DNA of 15,184 nucleotides from Clostridia bacterium (GCA_017648425.1 JAGCJD010000170.1:1-15184), one strand, 5' to 3'; counted from the stretch's first letter, positions 1 through 8,470 are shown. The notes: generated by a model not told the origin, from the sequence alone. A program made the numbers and translations.

Positions 1-52
1 CTCGAGCTGAAGGAATTGGCAGATCAGGCGGAGATATAATATATTATCACGA
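1..52 (+). repeat. Imperfect direct repeat, copy 1 (partner at 1651-1705)
   Basis: The first 23 bases match 1651-1673 with one mismatch. The last 19 (34-52) match 1687-1705 exactly. Between them is a diverged core that is three bases shorter here. The indel keeps both reading frames. In the long frame both copies encode R-A-x-G-I-G-R ending in I-I-Y-Y-H. In the other plus frame both encode LELKELA ending in I and a TAA. Only the right end of this duplicated unit may be visible, because the window starts inside it. Confidence 0.75.
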
Positions 53-3000
53 TGTTGATGATGTAAAAATAAATTCCGAAAGTTCCTTTGACATTACCGC
101 AAATGAGGTTGAGACGATACGGAGCATAGGCAAAAAGAGTATTAGCCAATTTAATTTAGAGGATATGGAAAAGGCTCACAATTGGGAACAAAAATTCAAC
201 CGTGAACTTGGAATAAAGTCGCCGTTCTTTAGAGCGCGTTTTGGCGATTGGAGAGCGTATGAGACTACAAAAATAACTCCGATATCCTTTTCTGTTAAAA
301 TTTCCAGTCGTTCAGATGCCGAGCAGTATCTTAAAGAAGGTCTTAAAAGGAAAACGCTGTTTCGTGGAAATGTAAAAAATAATGACAGTGGATTTTTAAT
401 AAATATTGGAGCGCACATATACAATGATACACTGACATATGCAAATAGTCAATATAGCAGAGACGGCAACAAAACAAAATATATAAACAGAATATCGTTG
501 CTTTCCAAAATTGAGGATATAGTTAAGCATTCCGTGTTGCTTGATACCGAAACTGTTAAGAAAGAAAGCAAAAATCCTAATCAGCTATTCGTACACCGAT
601 TGTTTTCTGTTGCTCAAAACCAATATGAAAAATATCTTGTTAAGTTAACCGTTAACGAACTCATTTCAGTTGGTGATACAGTACGGCGTGCATACAATAT
701 TGATAACATAGAAATATCGCCCGTTGCGGTATCTCGGGATTTAGGTCCCGCCGACACAACGGACGATATTAATGGAGAATATCTCTCCATTAACAGTATA
801 TCCGATTTGTTCGCAATTGTCAAGAGATATGACAGAAGTTTTTCTCCAAAGCCTGTTGACCATAAGTTGCTGAACGCTGACGGAACGCCAAATGCTTTTT
901 ATGTTGGAACAGAGAGTGTTTCTGCCGAGAATAAGTTTTTTAACAATGGCGATGCGCTGATGTTAGAAACGGATATGAGCGAGCAGAAAAAAGATGTCAG
1001 ATATCAAGACCGTGATCTGTACACGGAAAAGGAGTATAATGATTTTGGTTGGGCGAGAGCCAACGACTTTTTGAGCGCGGGAGAGAACGCTAATTATCGA
1101 GCAAAATTTGCAATGCTGAAAACTGGGCAAGCGCGTTTTCCAAAGACAAAAAACGGCGAGTATATGATAGCGGTCAGCGACATTATAAGTGCATATAAAA
1201 AAAGTAGCACCAATCAACTGTTGAACATAGACTCCACGGAGTCTCCGCAACTTACGCCCGAAGCGTCTTTTGATAGTAGTGCTACCAAAAGCATTGTAAC
1301 ACAAGAAAAGCCCTTTGTCAATAGACAATCAAAAAAACATTCCGCGCTTGATAGCAAATCAAATGGCGTTGAAAATGTTATCGTTTATGCAAAGGGGACT
1401 ATCGAGCACCCAATTATTACAAAGGTCCTCAGAATAGATCTTTTTGAGGAATCAGAAAAACTTGACAAGAAAAGGAGAGAAATTTATGATACTGGACGGA
1501 GAGGCTTACAGCCGAAGATTGGAGAGCTTTGCAGATTCTACTATGGAGCTGGTAGCTTATCTTTTGGGGAGTACAAAAGAGATAAACTTTCGCATGACAG
1601 AAATAATCTCGGATTCAACACTGACCGAGAAACAGGTAGTGGAAAAGCTGCTCGAGCTAAAGGAATTGGCAGAACGCCAGAAGGGCATATAATATATTAT
1701 CACGAGGAGCCATCTAAAATGTCGCAAGATACAAATGAAAATCAAACGATGTATCAATATCGAATTGAAGAGCCATCGCCCGGTGAAATATTGCAAGATC
1801 TGTTTGCCGAGAATTCCTCTTATAACGGTTACAAGGAATATGCGGTGAGCCTTAATAAGTATCGAGATATGCTTGAGCGTGTCGGTGACCTTAACAAGGA
1901 GATACAGGACATAGATGCAAAAATAGGAGAGTTGCGCTCTCAACACAGACAAAGCGGTAAGGGTACAAGAATGGACGACCTTTATCAAAAGAGGATACGC
2001 TGCGAGGGCAAGATAGAAAAGCTTAAAAACCGTATGCTCAAAATGGAAGCAAAGCAATTGCGTAAGGTTATTGAAGCTGAGGAAAGGCGAGCCGTTGCAT
2101 CTGCTGAGAAAAGGCAAAGAGATAAATATTTTGCTCAGAGCAAGGAACGCCGTGAGAGGGAGATAAAGCGGTATTATATTGACAACATTCAAAAGCAAGT
2201 TAAGGCTATGAGTGAGCAATTCAAGACGAATAACGCAAGAAAGCGTATTCCCGATGAGCTTAAAGCGCCTATATCGGAATTGCTGACGGCAATAGACTTT
2301 TCTTCAAGGAAAAGCCTTATATTCGGCACTCAAACGGAAAAGGAAATTCTTCTTAAAAACGCTGTAAAGCGTATTCAAGAGCTGTCGAAGCTCAGCAACG
2401 CAGATGGAGTTCCCGAGCTTGATCTGCCCCCGAGGTTTGCCGAGGAATGGGATAAGGTTGTGGCTTTTGTGTCAACTCTTGCAAAAGGAAACAGCTCAGA
2501 TCCCCCTGACATTATGATACTCGAACAGATGGAGGTGTCGGATCTGCGAGCGTTGGATCGTAGTATCGGAGATATTCAGCACGCTGTGTCGGTGGCAAAT
2601 GAAATTATTTCCAAGGCGAACGCAGAGCCTATAACTGAGCTTTCCGAGAAAATGGCTAAATACTTAAATGAGCGTCCTATGATAGAAAAGGACGGAGCGT
2701 TAAGTAACTTCTTAAAGTGGGAAAACACCTTGCCGATATATGCCTTTGACCGCTTGGGAACTGTTGGAAGCCAATTGTTCGAGGCGTTTCAAGACGGCTT
2801 TGATAAGCTTGTTACCGAAATAAACGAGATTACGGAATTCACGAGATCCGTTTACACAGAGGACGAGGTAAAGCGGTGGAGCAAGGAGGTCTATTCGTTT
2901 GACTGCGAAACGCTGGACGGAGAACAACGCAAAATTTATCTTACAGTACCTCAAATAATGTCCTTTTATTGCCTGTCAAAGAGGGAACACGCAGGACCGC

Positions 3001-4667
3001 ACTTCCAAGGCGGCGGTATTGTATCCGAGAACATAAAGGCAGGAAAAGAAAGGTATATAAACGATGCGCGCGGAGTGCGCCTGAGCGATGAAACAATTGA
3101 GCAGATAATCAGCAGACTGTCACCTCGTCAAAAGGAGGTTGCAGACAAGCTGCAATCATTCCTCTCAAATGACTGCGCTGATTGGGGCAATGAGATAAGC
3201 ATGAAGCGTTACGGCATACGCATGTTTTTAGAATACAATTATTTCCCAATAGCTACCAAGGAAAGTGGCAGGACAATTGGCGAAAAAGCAACGCATCAAG
3301 GCGCTAAAATGTATGAAATACTGAATATGTCCTTTACCAAGCCAATTTCGGAGCAAGCCAACTGCCAAATTATTATAAGTGACATATTTGATGTGTTTGC
3401 CGAGCATGCGGGCTCAATGGCGAGATATCATAGTCTTGCACTTCCCGTGCTTGATTTTTTGAGGGTATATAATTACAGCAGCAGGAGATACGGAGCTGAC
3501 AATACGCACGAGCGGACGAATATTCGTGATTCAATGAAAAATGCGTATGGTCTGGGAGCAATACGGTATTTCAACGACTTTTTAACAACAATAAGCGGTG
3601 GTAACTGGGCGCATGACGCGTCAACGCTCCAATCAAAGCTTACAAAGGGCGCAAAGGTGGCAATGGTAGGCTTTAATATAAGAAGCGCGATACAGCAGCC
3701 AACGGCGGCAGTGAGAGCGTTGATGTATCTTGGTGTCAGCGACATGAGCTTGTCGCTTTCTCCGATAGGTATTAAGAAAGCAAGAGATTTGGCTATGAAA
3801 TACTGTCCCATGGCAGTATGGAAGTCAATGGGACACTTTGACATAGGTACGGGCAGAGGTATGGCGGAGATCATACGCAACACAAGGACCGTAAGGGATA
3901 AGTCAATTGAAGCCTCGATGTATCTTGCAGAGAAAGCCGATGAGTACACATGGGCGTATTTGTGGAAAGCGTGTGAGCATTATATAAGCCGCACCACAAG
4001 TCTTTCAGAGGGCTCGGAGGAGTATTATAAGGCTGTTGGAAAAAAGCTGCGCGAGGTTATATATAAAACTCAGGTAGTTGACTCTCCCCTTACGCGCTCA
4101 CAATTTATGTCGAGCACGAGCGAGCTGAAAAAAATGACGGCGATGTTCGCTTCGGAGGGAACGGTAACATATAACATGCTCCTTGATGCCGTGTCAAATG
4201 ATAACAGGACCAAAAATCAAAAGAGAAGGGCTGTTGCCGCGATATGCGGTATTTATGCGGTACAAGCAATTCTTCTAGCCGCTGTTCAGTCAGCGGTGGA
4301 CGGAATGCGTGACGATGACGAGGATGAAGAATACGGAGATAAATATCTTGAAGCGTTTATTTCCAATTTAATATCCGAGCTTAATCCTCTTAACAAGCTA
4401 CCGTATATTCGCGATCTGATCAGCGCCCTTGAGGGGTATGCGACTTCAAGAACTGACACAACGCTGTTCAGCAAGCTTGGCAATGCCGTAAGAGCGCTGT
4501 GGCGTGTGTTCTCGGATGAAAACATAACCGTATATAAGACGGTTTACAGACTTTTAGATGCGGCTTCAACCGCAACGGGAATTGCCGTATCTAATGCGCT
4601 AAGAGATATAATTGCGCTATGGAACACAGTCATAGGAGAATTGTATCCCGAGCTTAAAATTAAATAA
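3..4667 (+). CDS. Giant phage polyvalent protein (internal virion/MuF-associated type), 5' end outside window
   Basis: The frame is open from base 3 with no stop, so this is the C-terminal 1,554 residues of a longer protein. The ATG at 165 is internal: it has only a weak upstream AGAGG, and similarity to the family already covers the residues before it. Seen in order: a segment ending in IIYYH (bases 3-50); an ELGIKSPFFRARFGDW motif (207-251); a predicted nuclease-like or LPD3/PBECR-type domain (about 300-720); a second segment ending in IIYYH (about 1370-1704); a charged coiled coil rich in K, E and R (about 1850-2220); a long helical region; and near the C-terminus one hydrophobic helix (about 4230-4300) followed by a DDDEDEE acidic run. 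Such proteins occur next to phage structural genes and are thought to be packaged and delivered with the DNA (Iyer, Aravind and colleagues, polyvalent proteins). Domain names are from memory. The helical C-terminus may be LPD38-like, which is uncertain. No enzymatic residue can be assigned from sequence alone. Confidence 0.85.
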   Translation, partial: RAEGIGRSGGDIIYYHDVDDVKINSESSFDITANEVETIRSIGKKSISQFNLEDMEKAHNWEQKFNRELGIKSPFFRARFGDWRAYETTKITPISFSVKISSRSDAEQYLKEGLKRKTLFRGNVKNNDSGFLINIGAHIYNDTLTYANSQYSRDGNKTKYINRISLLSKIEDIVKHSVLLDTETVKKESKNPNQLFVHRLFSVAQNQYEKYLVKLTVNELISVGDTVRRAYNIDNIEISPVAVSRDLGPADTTDDINGEYLSINSISDLFAIVKRYDRSFSPKPVDHKLLNADGTPNAFYVGTESVSAENKFFNNGDALMLETDMSEQKKDVRYQDRDLYTEKEYNDFGWARANDFLSAGENANYRAKFAMLKTGQARFPKTKNGEYMIAVSDIISAYKKSSTNQLLNIDSTESPQLTPEASFDSSATKSIVTQEKPFVNRQSKKHSALDSKSNGVENVIVYAKGTIEHPIITKVLRIDLFEESEKLDKKRREIYDTGRRGLQPKIGELCRFYYGAGSLSFGEYKRDKLSHDRNNLGFNTDRETGSGKAARAKGIGRTPEGHIIYYHEEPSKMSQDTNENQTMYQYRIEEPSPGEILQDLFAENSSYNGYKEYAVSLNKYRDMLERVGDLNKEIQDIDAKIGELRSQHRQSGKGTRMDDLYQKRIRCEGKIEKLKNRMLKMEAKQLRKVIEAEERRAVASAEKRQRDKYFAQSKERREREIKRYYIDNIQKQVKAMSEQFKTNNARKRIPDELKAPISELLTAIDFSSRKSLIFGTQTEKEILLKNAVKRIQELSKLSNADGVPELDLPPRFAEEWDKVVAFVSTLAKGNSSDPPDIMILEQMEVSDLRALDRSIGDIQHAVSVANEIISKANAEPITELSEKMAKYLNERPMIEKDGALSNFLKWENTLPIYAFDRLGTVGSQLFEAFQDGFDKLVTEINEITEFTRSVYTEDEVKRWSKEVYSFDCETLDGEQRKIYLTVPQIMSFYCLSKREHAGPHFQGGGIVSENIKAGKERYINDARGVRLSDETIEQIISRLSPRQKEVADKLQSFLSNDCADWGNEISMKRYGIRMFLEYNYFPIATKESGRTIGEKATHQGAKMYEILNMSFTKPISEQANCQIIISDIFDVFAEHAGSMARYHSLALPVLDFLRVYNYSSRRYGADNTHERTNIRDSMKNAYGLGAIRYFNDFLTTISGGNWAHDASTLQSKLTKGAKVAMVGFNIRSAIQQPTAAVRALMYLGVSDMSLSLSPIGIKKARDLAMKYCPMAVWKSMGHFDIGTGRGMAEIIRNTRTVRDKSIEASMYLAEKADEYTWAYLWKACEHYISRTTSLSEGSEEYYKAVGKKLREVIYKTQVVDSPLTRSQFMSSTSELKKMTAMFASEGTVTYNMLLDAVSNDNRTKNQKRRAVAAICGIYAVQAILLAAVQSAVDGMRDDDEDEEYGDKYLEAFISNLISELNPLNKLPYIRDLISALEGYATSRTDTTLFSKLGNAVRALWRVFSDENITVYKTVYRLLDAASTATGIAVSNALRDIIALWNTVIGELYPELKIK
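1486..1692 (+). other. Candidate nested overlapping gene inside the polyvalent gene (68 aa, speculative)
   Basis: A second plus-strand frame inside the large gene starts with ATG at 1486, preceded by a strong AAGGAG (1472-1477) at 8 bases, and ends with TAA at 1692. The predicted 68-residue product is acidic to neutral, leucine- and glutamate-rich and probably helical, with no cysteine. Its tail (LELKELA then I and stop) also appears in the same relative frame at bases 1-39, at the left edge of the window. I recognise no family. The large frame here also looks like genuine domain sequence, so the nested frame may be a chance by-product. It is listed because of the ribosome binding site and the duplicated ending. 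Confidence 0.15.
1651..1705 (+). repeat. Imperfect direct repeat, copy 2 (partner at 1-52)
   Basis: This is the second copy of the segment at the left edge, about 1.65 kb downstream in the same gene and frame. The flanks are nearly identical and the middle is diverged with one extra codon. It suggests that a domain of the polyvalent protein is present twice, through duplication or recombination between related genes. Confidence 0.75.
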
Positions 4668-4673
4668 AAATTT

Positions 4674-4711
4674 ACCACAACGGGGCTACCATTTTGTAGC
4701 CCCGTTGTGGT
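4674..4711. terminator. Perfect 16-bp hairpin after the polyvalent gene
   Basis: Bases 4674-4689 pair perfectly with 4696-4711 around a six-base loop (CATTTT). The stem is GC-rich in the middle, and the hairpin begins seven bases after the stop codon at 4667. The plus-strand tail is T-rich but broken (ATTCTATTCTT). On the minus strand the tail is AAATTTTTA. It is therefore a good stem with imperfect U-tracts, acting as a terminator, an attenuator or an mRNA-stabilising structure. The next gene's ribosome binding site lies 20 bases beyond it. Confidence 0.65.
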
Positions 4712-4743
4712 ATTCTATTCTTACTAAGAACAGGAGGAAGCTA

Positions 4744-6216
4744 ATGAGGGTAACACATGAAATAACGCTTGACCTATCTCGTCAAGGCATTCAATGTAGC
4801 ATACCGATTACACAGAATGATGCCGGTGCGCATAAGGTAGTTGTTCGCCTGCGTAATGGGGTTTCTCCCATATCACTTGATGAAAACGACCAAGCTGTGA
4901 TGTTTATTGACAACGACATATGGGAGCCGACACTTATTTACACCAATAACGGCGCATATCCAAACAGTATAGTTTATCATATATCCCCGAATGTTACAGC
5001 TGAGGCGGGAGAGCACAGGGCGGTTCTCCAAATTTATAAAAGCGCGGAAAACATAACCTTTTCACCGCAGTTTACATTTGCGATAACTCAGGATATAACA
5101 ATGGGCTCAAAGGTGCTTTTCTCTCCGCAGTATGCCGCCGTTATAAAGGCGCAACAGGCGGCGGAGCAATACGCAAAAGAGGCGGAGGAGGTAAAGGACA
5201 GCCTTAAAGATATCGTTGATGGTGAAATATCCAAGGTGAATAATGCGATAACAGAGCTTGACGGTCGCAAGAGAAATGTTATTAATGGTAATATAGAGGG
5301 AATTGCCGTATATATCAAGGAGGGGGACACCGAGGGGTTAAGATATGCAACCTCGGAGGAAATAGAAAGTTCGTTTATAATACGAGATGACGAAGGCAGA
5401 GCAAAAATAGAAGCCCCAAAATCCAAGGCTGATATTGCAAACAAGGAATATGTAGATGCTGCAAGGGCGGAAATTGAGAGCAACGCGGCGGATACATACA
5501 TGGAAAAGGCTGTGGCTGAGGAAAGGTACGCGACAAAGGAGAGCCCAAGCACAGTGGGCGACATGATACACACGGGCAACGCTGCTGTAAGCGATGCTAT
5601 AACGGCAGGCGAGCTGTTTGTTGATGGATTGGCGGTTGTAAGGGGTAACGCTATTTTTGAAAACGATTTGGCTGTTCTGGGAACGACTGTTATAGAAAAC
5701 CAAGAAACTCTCAATGTGGATAATGCTTACATCGTTGTCAACGATAAAGGAACGGATATAGCGGCGACAATGAGTGGCGTTGTTATACGGACGGGGGTAG
5801 GCGGATATGCGTACGCTGTTATGTATGATCCCATTTCCCAATCAGTAAGGCTTGGTATGGGAGTATATGACGCTGATGACAACAACTCCAAGGGCAGATT
5901 TGTATTTTCAGAAAGAGAGGGCTTGCCGATAGCGCTAAGAGATCAATCGGCGAAAATCAACAACGAGGCTATTCTTTCATGGAATGCTTCAAGCAATTCG
6001 ATTGTAGATTCAAAAATCCTGTTGAGTGAGCTTAAAGCTGCTGTGGAGCTATATAATATGGGGACGATAGTTGTAGCCGATGAGAATGGGTATTATGAGG
6101 CTAAAATTCCCCAAAAAGAAAATCAAGCGGTAAACAAGAAATATGTGGACGGCTTATTTAATGACATTATATCTGCGGAAGCCTTGGAGTTTTTGTTTGA
6201 GGAGGTATATTCATGA
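4744..6216 (+). CDS. BppU-type baseplate upper protein fused to tail-fibre repeats
   Basis: The 490-residue protein is a tail-tip structural component. Its first 135 or so residues, from MRVTHEITLDL onward, look like the BppU N-terminal domain that anchors receptor-binding proteins to the baseplate of phages of Gram-positive hosts. A helical, probably trimeric coiled coil follows (about residues 140-180). There are two fibre-type spacers of the form P-K/Q-(5)-A-x-N-K-x-Y-V-D, one at about 225 and one near the C-terminus. Between them a beta-rich block (about 295-410) with the VLGTTVIENQETLNVDNAYI pattern resembles domains of phage long tail fibres. I chose ATG 4744 because AGGAGG (4732-4737) sits six bases upstream; a TTG at 4705 in the same frame lies within the preceding hairpin. 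The stop overlaps the next start (ATGA). BppU assignment is by recognition, not by search. Confidence 0.8.
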   Translation: MRVTHEITLDLSRQGIQCSIPITQNDAGAHKVVVRLRNGVSPISLDENDQAVMFIDNDIWEPTLIYTNNGAYPNSIVYHISPNVTAEAGEHRAVLQIYKSAENITFSPQFTFAITQDITMGSKVLFSPQYAAVIKAQQAAEQYAKEAEEVKDSLKDIVDGEISKVNNAITELDGRKRNVINGNIEGIAVYIKEGDTEGLRYATSEEIESSFIIRDDEGRAKIEAPKSKADIANKEYVDAARAEIESNAADTYMEKAVAEERYATKESPSTVGDMIHTGNAAVSDAITAGELFVDGLAVVRGNAIFENDLAVLGTTVIENQETLNVDNAYIVVNDKGTDIAATMSGVVIRTGVGGYAYAVMYDPISQSVRLGMGVYDADDNNSKGRFVFSEREGLPIALRDQSAKINNEAILSWNASSNSIVDSKILLSELKAAVELYNMGTIVVADENGYYEAKIPQKENQAVNKKYVDGLFNDIISAEALEFLFEEVYS

Positions 6217-7046
6217 ACTTTTCGGAAGCTATAAAAAGAGCGCTTAGGCGGAGTAAGGATTATTCTGACAGCACATACGCTTCTGCTCTGAGGGAAAAGA
6301 AAACCGGCTCTGTGCTGTTGCTCGATCATGTATCTCCTCTCCAAAGTAAGCTTTTTGTTAAAATGCAAACCGCAGAACACCCCGAGATTGTGAACATTAC
6401 TGCTCACGGCAGGAATTTGTTTGATGCGGATAAGATATATGACCTTGCCGTGGCTAACAATTCCTCGTATTCAACCTATGACAGAGCCACTCAAACATTC
6501 ACTACAAGATTTACAGGTGTAGGTGCTCATGTAAACTCTCCGTGGTGGAAAAATGCTCAAATATTCCCAAAAGGAACTTATACTATAACGATTATGGCTG
6601 ATACAAAGGCAAGTATGAACTTGCAATTTTGGGGAGATACATACGGCACGAGCAATCCTATTAAAAAACCAAATTCTAACACAAATTTAGTAGTAAATTT
6701 GAGCAATAATACCATCGTTAAAGAAACAGTATATTGCGACAAAGACTTTCGTATATCAATACACGGTACATCTGCGGCGACAGTGGAAGCTCCTATCACA
6801 TACTCATATAGAATAATGGTCGAGGAGGGAGAGGGATTTACGGGTGAATTTGTCACATATCAAGAGCCGAGGATCTATAATGCGGATACAAACGGTGATG
6901 TCAGCATAACTCCGTATTATCCTGATACTTATATAAAAACAGACAGTGAGAACACCTTGCTGTTTTGTGAATATACAAAAGATCTGAACGGTGTTATAAA
7001 AGATCTTACAAACGCTGTTGTCCAATTGGGAAATATTACACTTTAA
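6213..7046 (+). CDS. Phage tail-fibre/receptor-binding-like protein
   Basis: The 277-residue protein starts at an ATG that overlaps the previous stop by four bases, with GAGGAGG just upstream, so it is probably translationally coupled to the BppU-type gene. A short helical, charged N-terminus (residues 1-30) could be an attachment segment. It is followed by a beta-rich region containing ITAHGRNLFDADKI (about 61-74), a pattern I associate with carbohydrate-binding-like modules of phage tail proteins in gut Clostridia, then W-rich and T-rich strands (about 100-215). The C-terminus is short and helical (GVIKDLTNAVVQLG). There is no catalytic motif. A role in host-surface binding is inferred from context and fold type. 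Sequence-based assignment to a named family is not possible here. Confidence 0.6.
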   Translation: MNFSEAIKRALRRSKDYSDSTYASALREKKTGSVLLLDHVSPLQSKLFVKMQTAEHPEIVNITAHGRNLFDADKIYDLAVANNSSYSTYDRATQTFTTRFTGVGAHVNSPWWKNAQIFPKGTYTITIMADTKASMNLQFWGDTYGTSNPIKKPNSNTNLVVNLSNNTIVKETVYCDKDFRISIHGTSAATVEAPITYSYRIMVEEGEGFTGEFVTYQEPRIYNADTNGDVSITPYYPDTYIKTDSENTLLFCEYTKDLNGVIKDLTNAVVQLGNITL

Positions 7047-7061
7047 AAAGGAGGAGATATA

Positions 7062-7265
7062 ATGTTTGAATTAAGACTTTTTATCAAGCAAGGGTTGCTT
7101 GATGCTGTTGGAAATATGGCGGATTATCAAGTAATACTCAACGCGGCAGGGTGGCACGAAAAGGGTGTGCTTACAGAGAGTGATTTATCCGAGATACAGG
7201 GGCATATTGACAATAAGAATATAGCGCCCGAAGCAGTTGAGAGCGAGCCTGACGAGGGCGTATAA
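7062..7265 (+). CDS. Small XkdX-like phage protein
   Basis: The 67-residue protein follows the tail-fibre gene by 15 bases with a strong AAAAGGAGGAG site. It has the pattern of the XkdX family (a short protein near tail-fibre genes): an N-terminal helix with F-I-K-Q-G-L-L, a G-W-H-E-K-G-V-L-T loop, then a helix with S-D-L-S-E-I. XkdX proteins are usually about 40-60 residues; this one adds an acidic tail (ESEPDEGV). The family's molecular role is not established. The assignment is tentative because the match is short. Confidence 0.55.
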   Translation: MFELRLFIKQGLLDAVGNMADYQVILNAAGWHEKGVLTESDLSEIQGHIDNKNIAPEAVESEPDEGV

Positions 7266-7326
7266 GGAATACATCAGGGCTCTTTATAAGAGCACAAGGT
7301 AAAAAATATTTGAAATGGAGCAAATA

Positions 7327-7758
7327 ATGAAATATTTGGTTGTCGGAAATATAGCGCTTCTTGCATCGCGAGGCATAGAAAAAATAAGTTCGGATATTGG
7401 CGTGGAGGTCAAAGGCGTACCAGATGGAGCAACTCTTTATATACAGCAAGCGAACGGAGAGATGCATCTATATGGTATTACAAGCGAAAGAGCTGTGATA
7501 TCGTTTGCTGATCTCACCGAGGGAAAATACAGCGTTTCGATAAATTGGGTAACAAACGAGAATGGTTTACCTCAAACCCACGAGGCCGCAGGAAATCCTT
7601 TTACAGTATATAATGCCGACAGCGGAGAGCTTGCAATAACGCCGACACAATTATCGACAGCCACGGAGCTTGAACAAATGTGGAGCGGAATTGTGAATGC
7701 GCTCGAAATATTAATTCCATTTATAGACGATTATAAAAACGGACCTAATGTTATTTAA
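7327..7758 (+). CDS. Uncharacterised beta-rich phage protein
   Basis: I do not recognise this 143-residue protein. The start at ATG 7327 is preceded by GGAG (7317-7320) at six bases; the ATG at 7315 in the same frame overlaps that site and is less likely. After a short hydrophobic stretch (residues 1-15) come alternating beta-type segments with V-P-D-G-A-T-L-Y-I, Y-G-I-T-S-E-R-A-V-I and L-T-E-G-K-Y-S-V-S, which could form an immunoglobulin-like or carbohydrate-binding sandwich. The C-terminus is helical (about 115-136). The location after the fibre genes suggests an accessory virion or adsorption protein, by inference. A small GC-containing hairpin (7279-7293) lies in the upstream gap without a U-tract. 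Confidence 0.6.
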   Translation: MKYLVVGNIALLASRGIEKISSDIGVEVKGVPDGATLYIQQANGEMHLYGITSERAVISFADLTEGKYSVSINWVTNENGLPQTHEAAGNPFTVYNADSGELAITPTQLSTATELEQMWSGIVNALEILIPFIDDYKNGPNVI

Positions 7759-7771
7759 AAGGAGAACGGAA

Positions 7772-8470
7772 ATGAAAAGGATATTATTGATGTTGGTCGT
7801 GATAGCAGTTTTGCTTACTCTGTGCTGTACCTCGGTAATGGCTGAGGGAACAGATGTGACAGAGGCTGCTTCACACGAGGATCTGACGCAGAATGTTGAC
7901 GCTGAGCAATTTGTTAAGTACATTTTCTCGGGTGAGGAGGGCTCGGAGGAGCTGATGAGCAAAATCATTGAAATGGGCGATCAGTACCTTAAATCCAAGG
8001 AGCAGGGATATACATTCAAGGAACGAATGTTGCAGTTGTTCACTGCGGAAAATATAGTTGTTATATCGGCATCTGCGTTTATCGTAATCTGTGGCGTGGG
8101 ATTTTTCATTATCGAGGCGAAGCGAAAAAAGGACAGAAGGGTAACTAAAACATATATAGCGAGGCTGGAAAAGAAATACGGCGAGGAGGTAGCCTCTAAT
8201 ATAGAGATAAAGGAAGCTGTTCGCATTCAAAGCGACATAATTGAGCAATTGCTTGAAAAGGTAGACGCGCTTTGTGAGGCAAGCGAGGCAAACAAGCTTG
8301 ACCTTGATAATGTAACAAAAGCGAGCCAAGCCGTAGCTAAAATGGTAAAAGATGTATTCATAAACTCTAAGACTATTGATGCCAACGCGAAATCACTGTT
8401 GATACACAATTATCTTGAAGCTGTTGAGGCATTGGAGGTAATTGCAGATGAGCAACAAGCTGAAATATGA
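7772..8470 (+). CDS. Secreted-then-anchored membrane protein with cytoplasmic coiled coil
   Basis: This 232-residue protein has a clear signal peptide (MKRILLMLVVIAVLLTL, likely cut after VMA at residue 24). Next are an acidic outside segment (25-93), one transmembrane helix (about 95-116), a positively charged stop-transfer stretch (EAKRKKDRR) and a long charged helical cytoplasmic part (about 117-232). Start 7772 is chosen because AAAAGGAG precedes it; the in-frame ATG at 7748 lies inside the previous gene. No enzyme motif is visible. The position, between tail genes and two more membrane proteins, suggests a role in lysis, entry or superinfection exclusion, but I cannot choose among these. 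It overlaps the next gene by 23 bases in another frame. Confidence 0.65.
   Translation: MKRILLMLVVIAVLLTLCCTSVMAEGTDVTEAASHEDLTQNVDAEQFVKYIFSGEEGSEELMSKIIEMGDQYLKSKEQGYTFKERMLQLFTAENIVVISASAFIVICGVGFFIIEAKRKKDRRVTKTYIARLEKKYGEEVASNIEIKEAVRIQSDIIEQLLEKVDALCEASEANKLDLDNVTKASQAVAKMVKDVFINSKTIDANAKSLLIHNYLEAVEALEVIADEQQAEI

Noticed and set aside
165..167. ATG 165 as the true start of the giant protein
   Set aside because: The frame is open upstream to base 3, the ribosome binding site is weak, and the residues just before it fit the same domain pattern. The gene is cut by the window edge.
1200..1290. Inverted repeats (GACTCC/GGAGTC and AGTAGCAC/GTGCTAC) as a regulatory or recombination site
   Set aside because: They are short, lie within the coding frame, and have no companion copies or associated signals.
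1557..2219. 220-codon minus-strand open frame
   Set aside because: It lies opposite the coiled-coil coding region, has no ribosome binding site, and its composition is that of an antisense shadow.
4705..4743. TTG 4705 as start of the BppU-type gene
   Set aside because: It lies in the terminator-like hairpin and has no ribosome binding site; ATG 4744 has AGGAGG six bases upstream and begins the recognisable domain.
5088..5841. Two long minus-strand frames (208 and 167 codons)
   Set aside because: Both are antisense to the BppU-type gene, with serine/alanine-rich shadow composition and no start signals.
5900..7046. Diversity-generating retroelement variable region at the end of a tail-fibre gene
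   Set aside because: No reverse transcriptase, template repeat or C-type-lectin-like ending is visible, and no near-identical repeat pair with A-to-N differences was found.
7277..7295. Hairpin in the 7265-7327 gap as a terminator
   Set aside because: The stem is only about six base pairs and no T-run follows; the genes on either side look cotranscribed.
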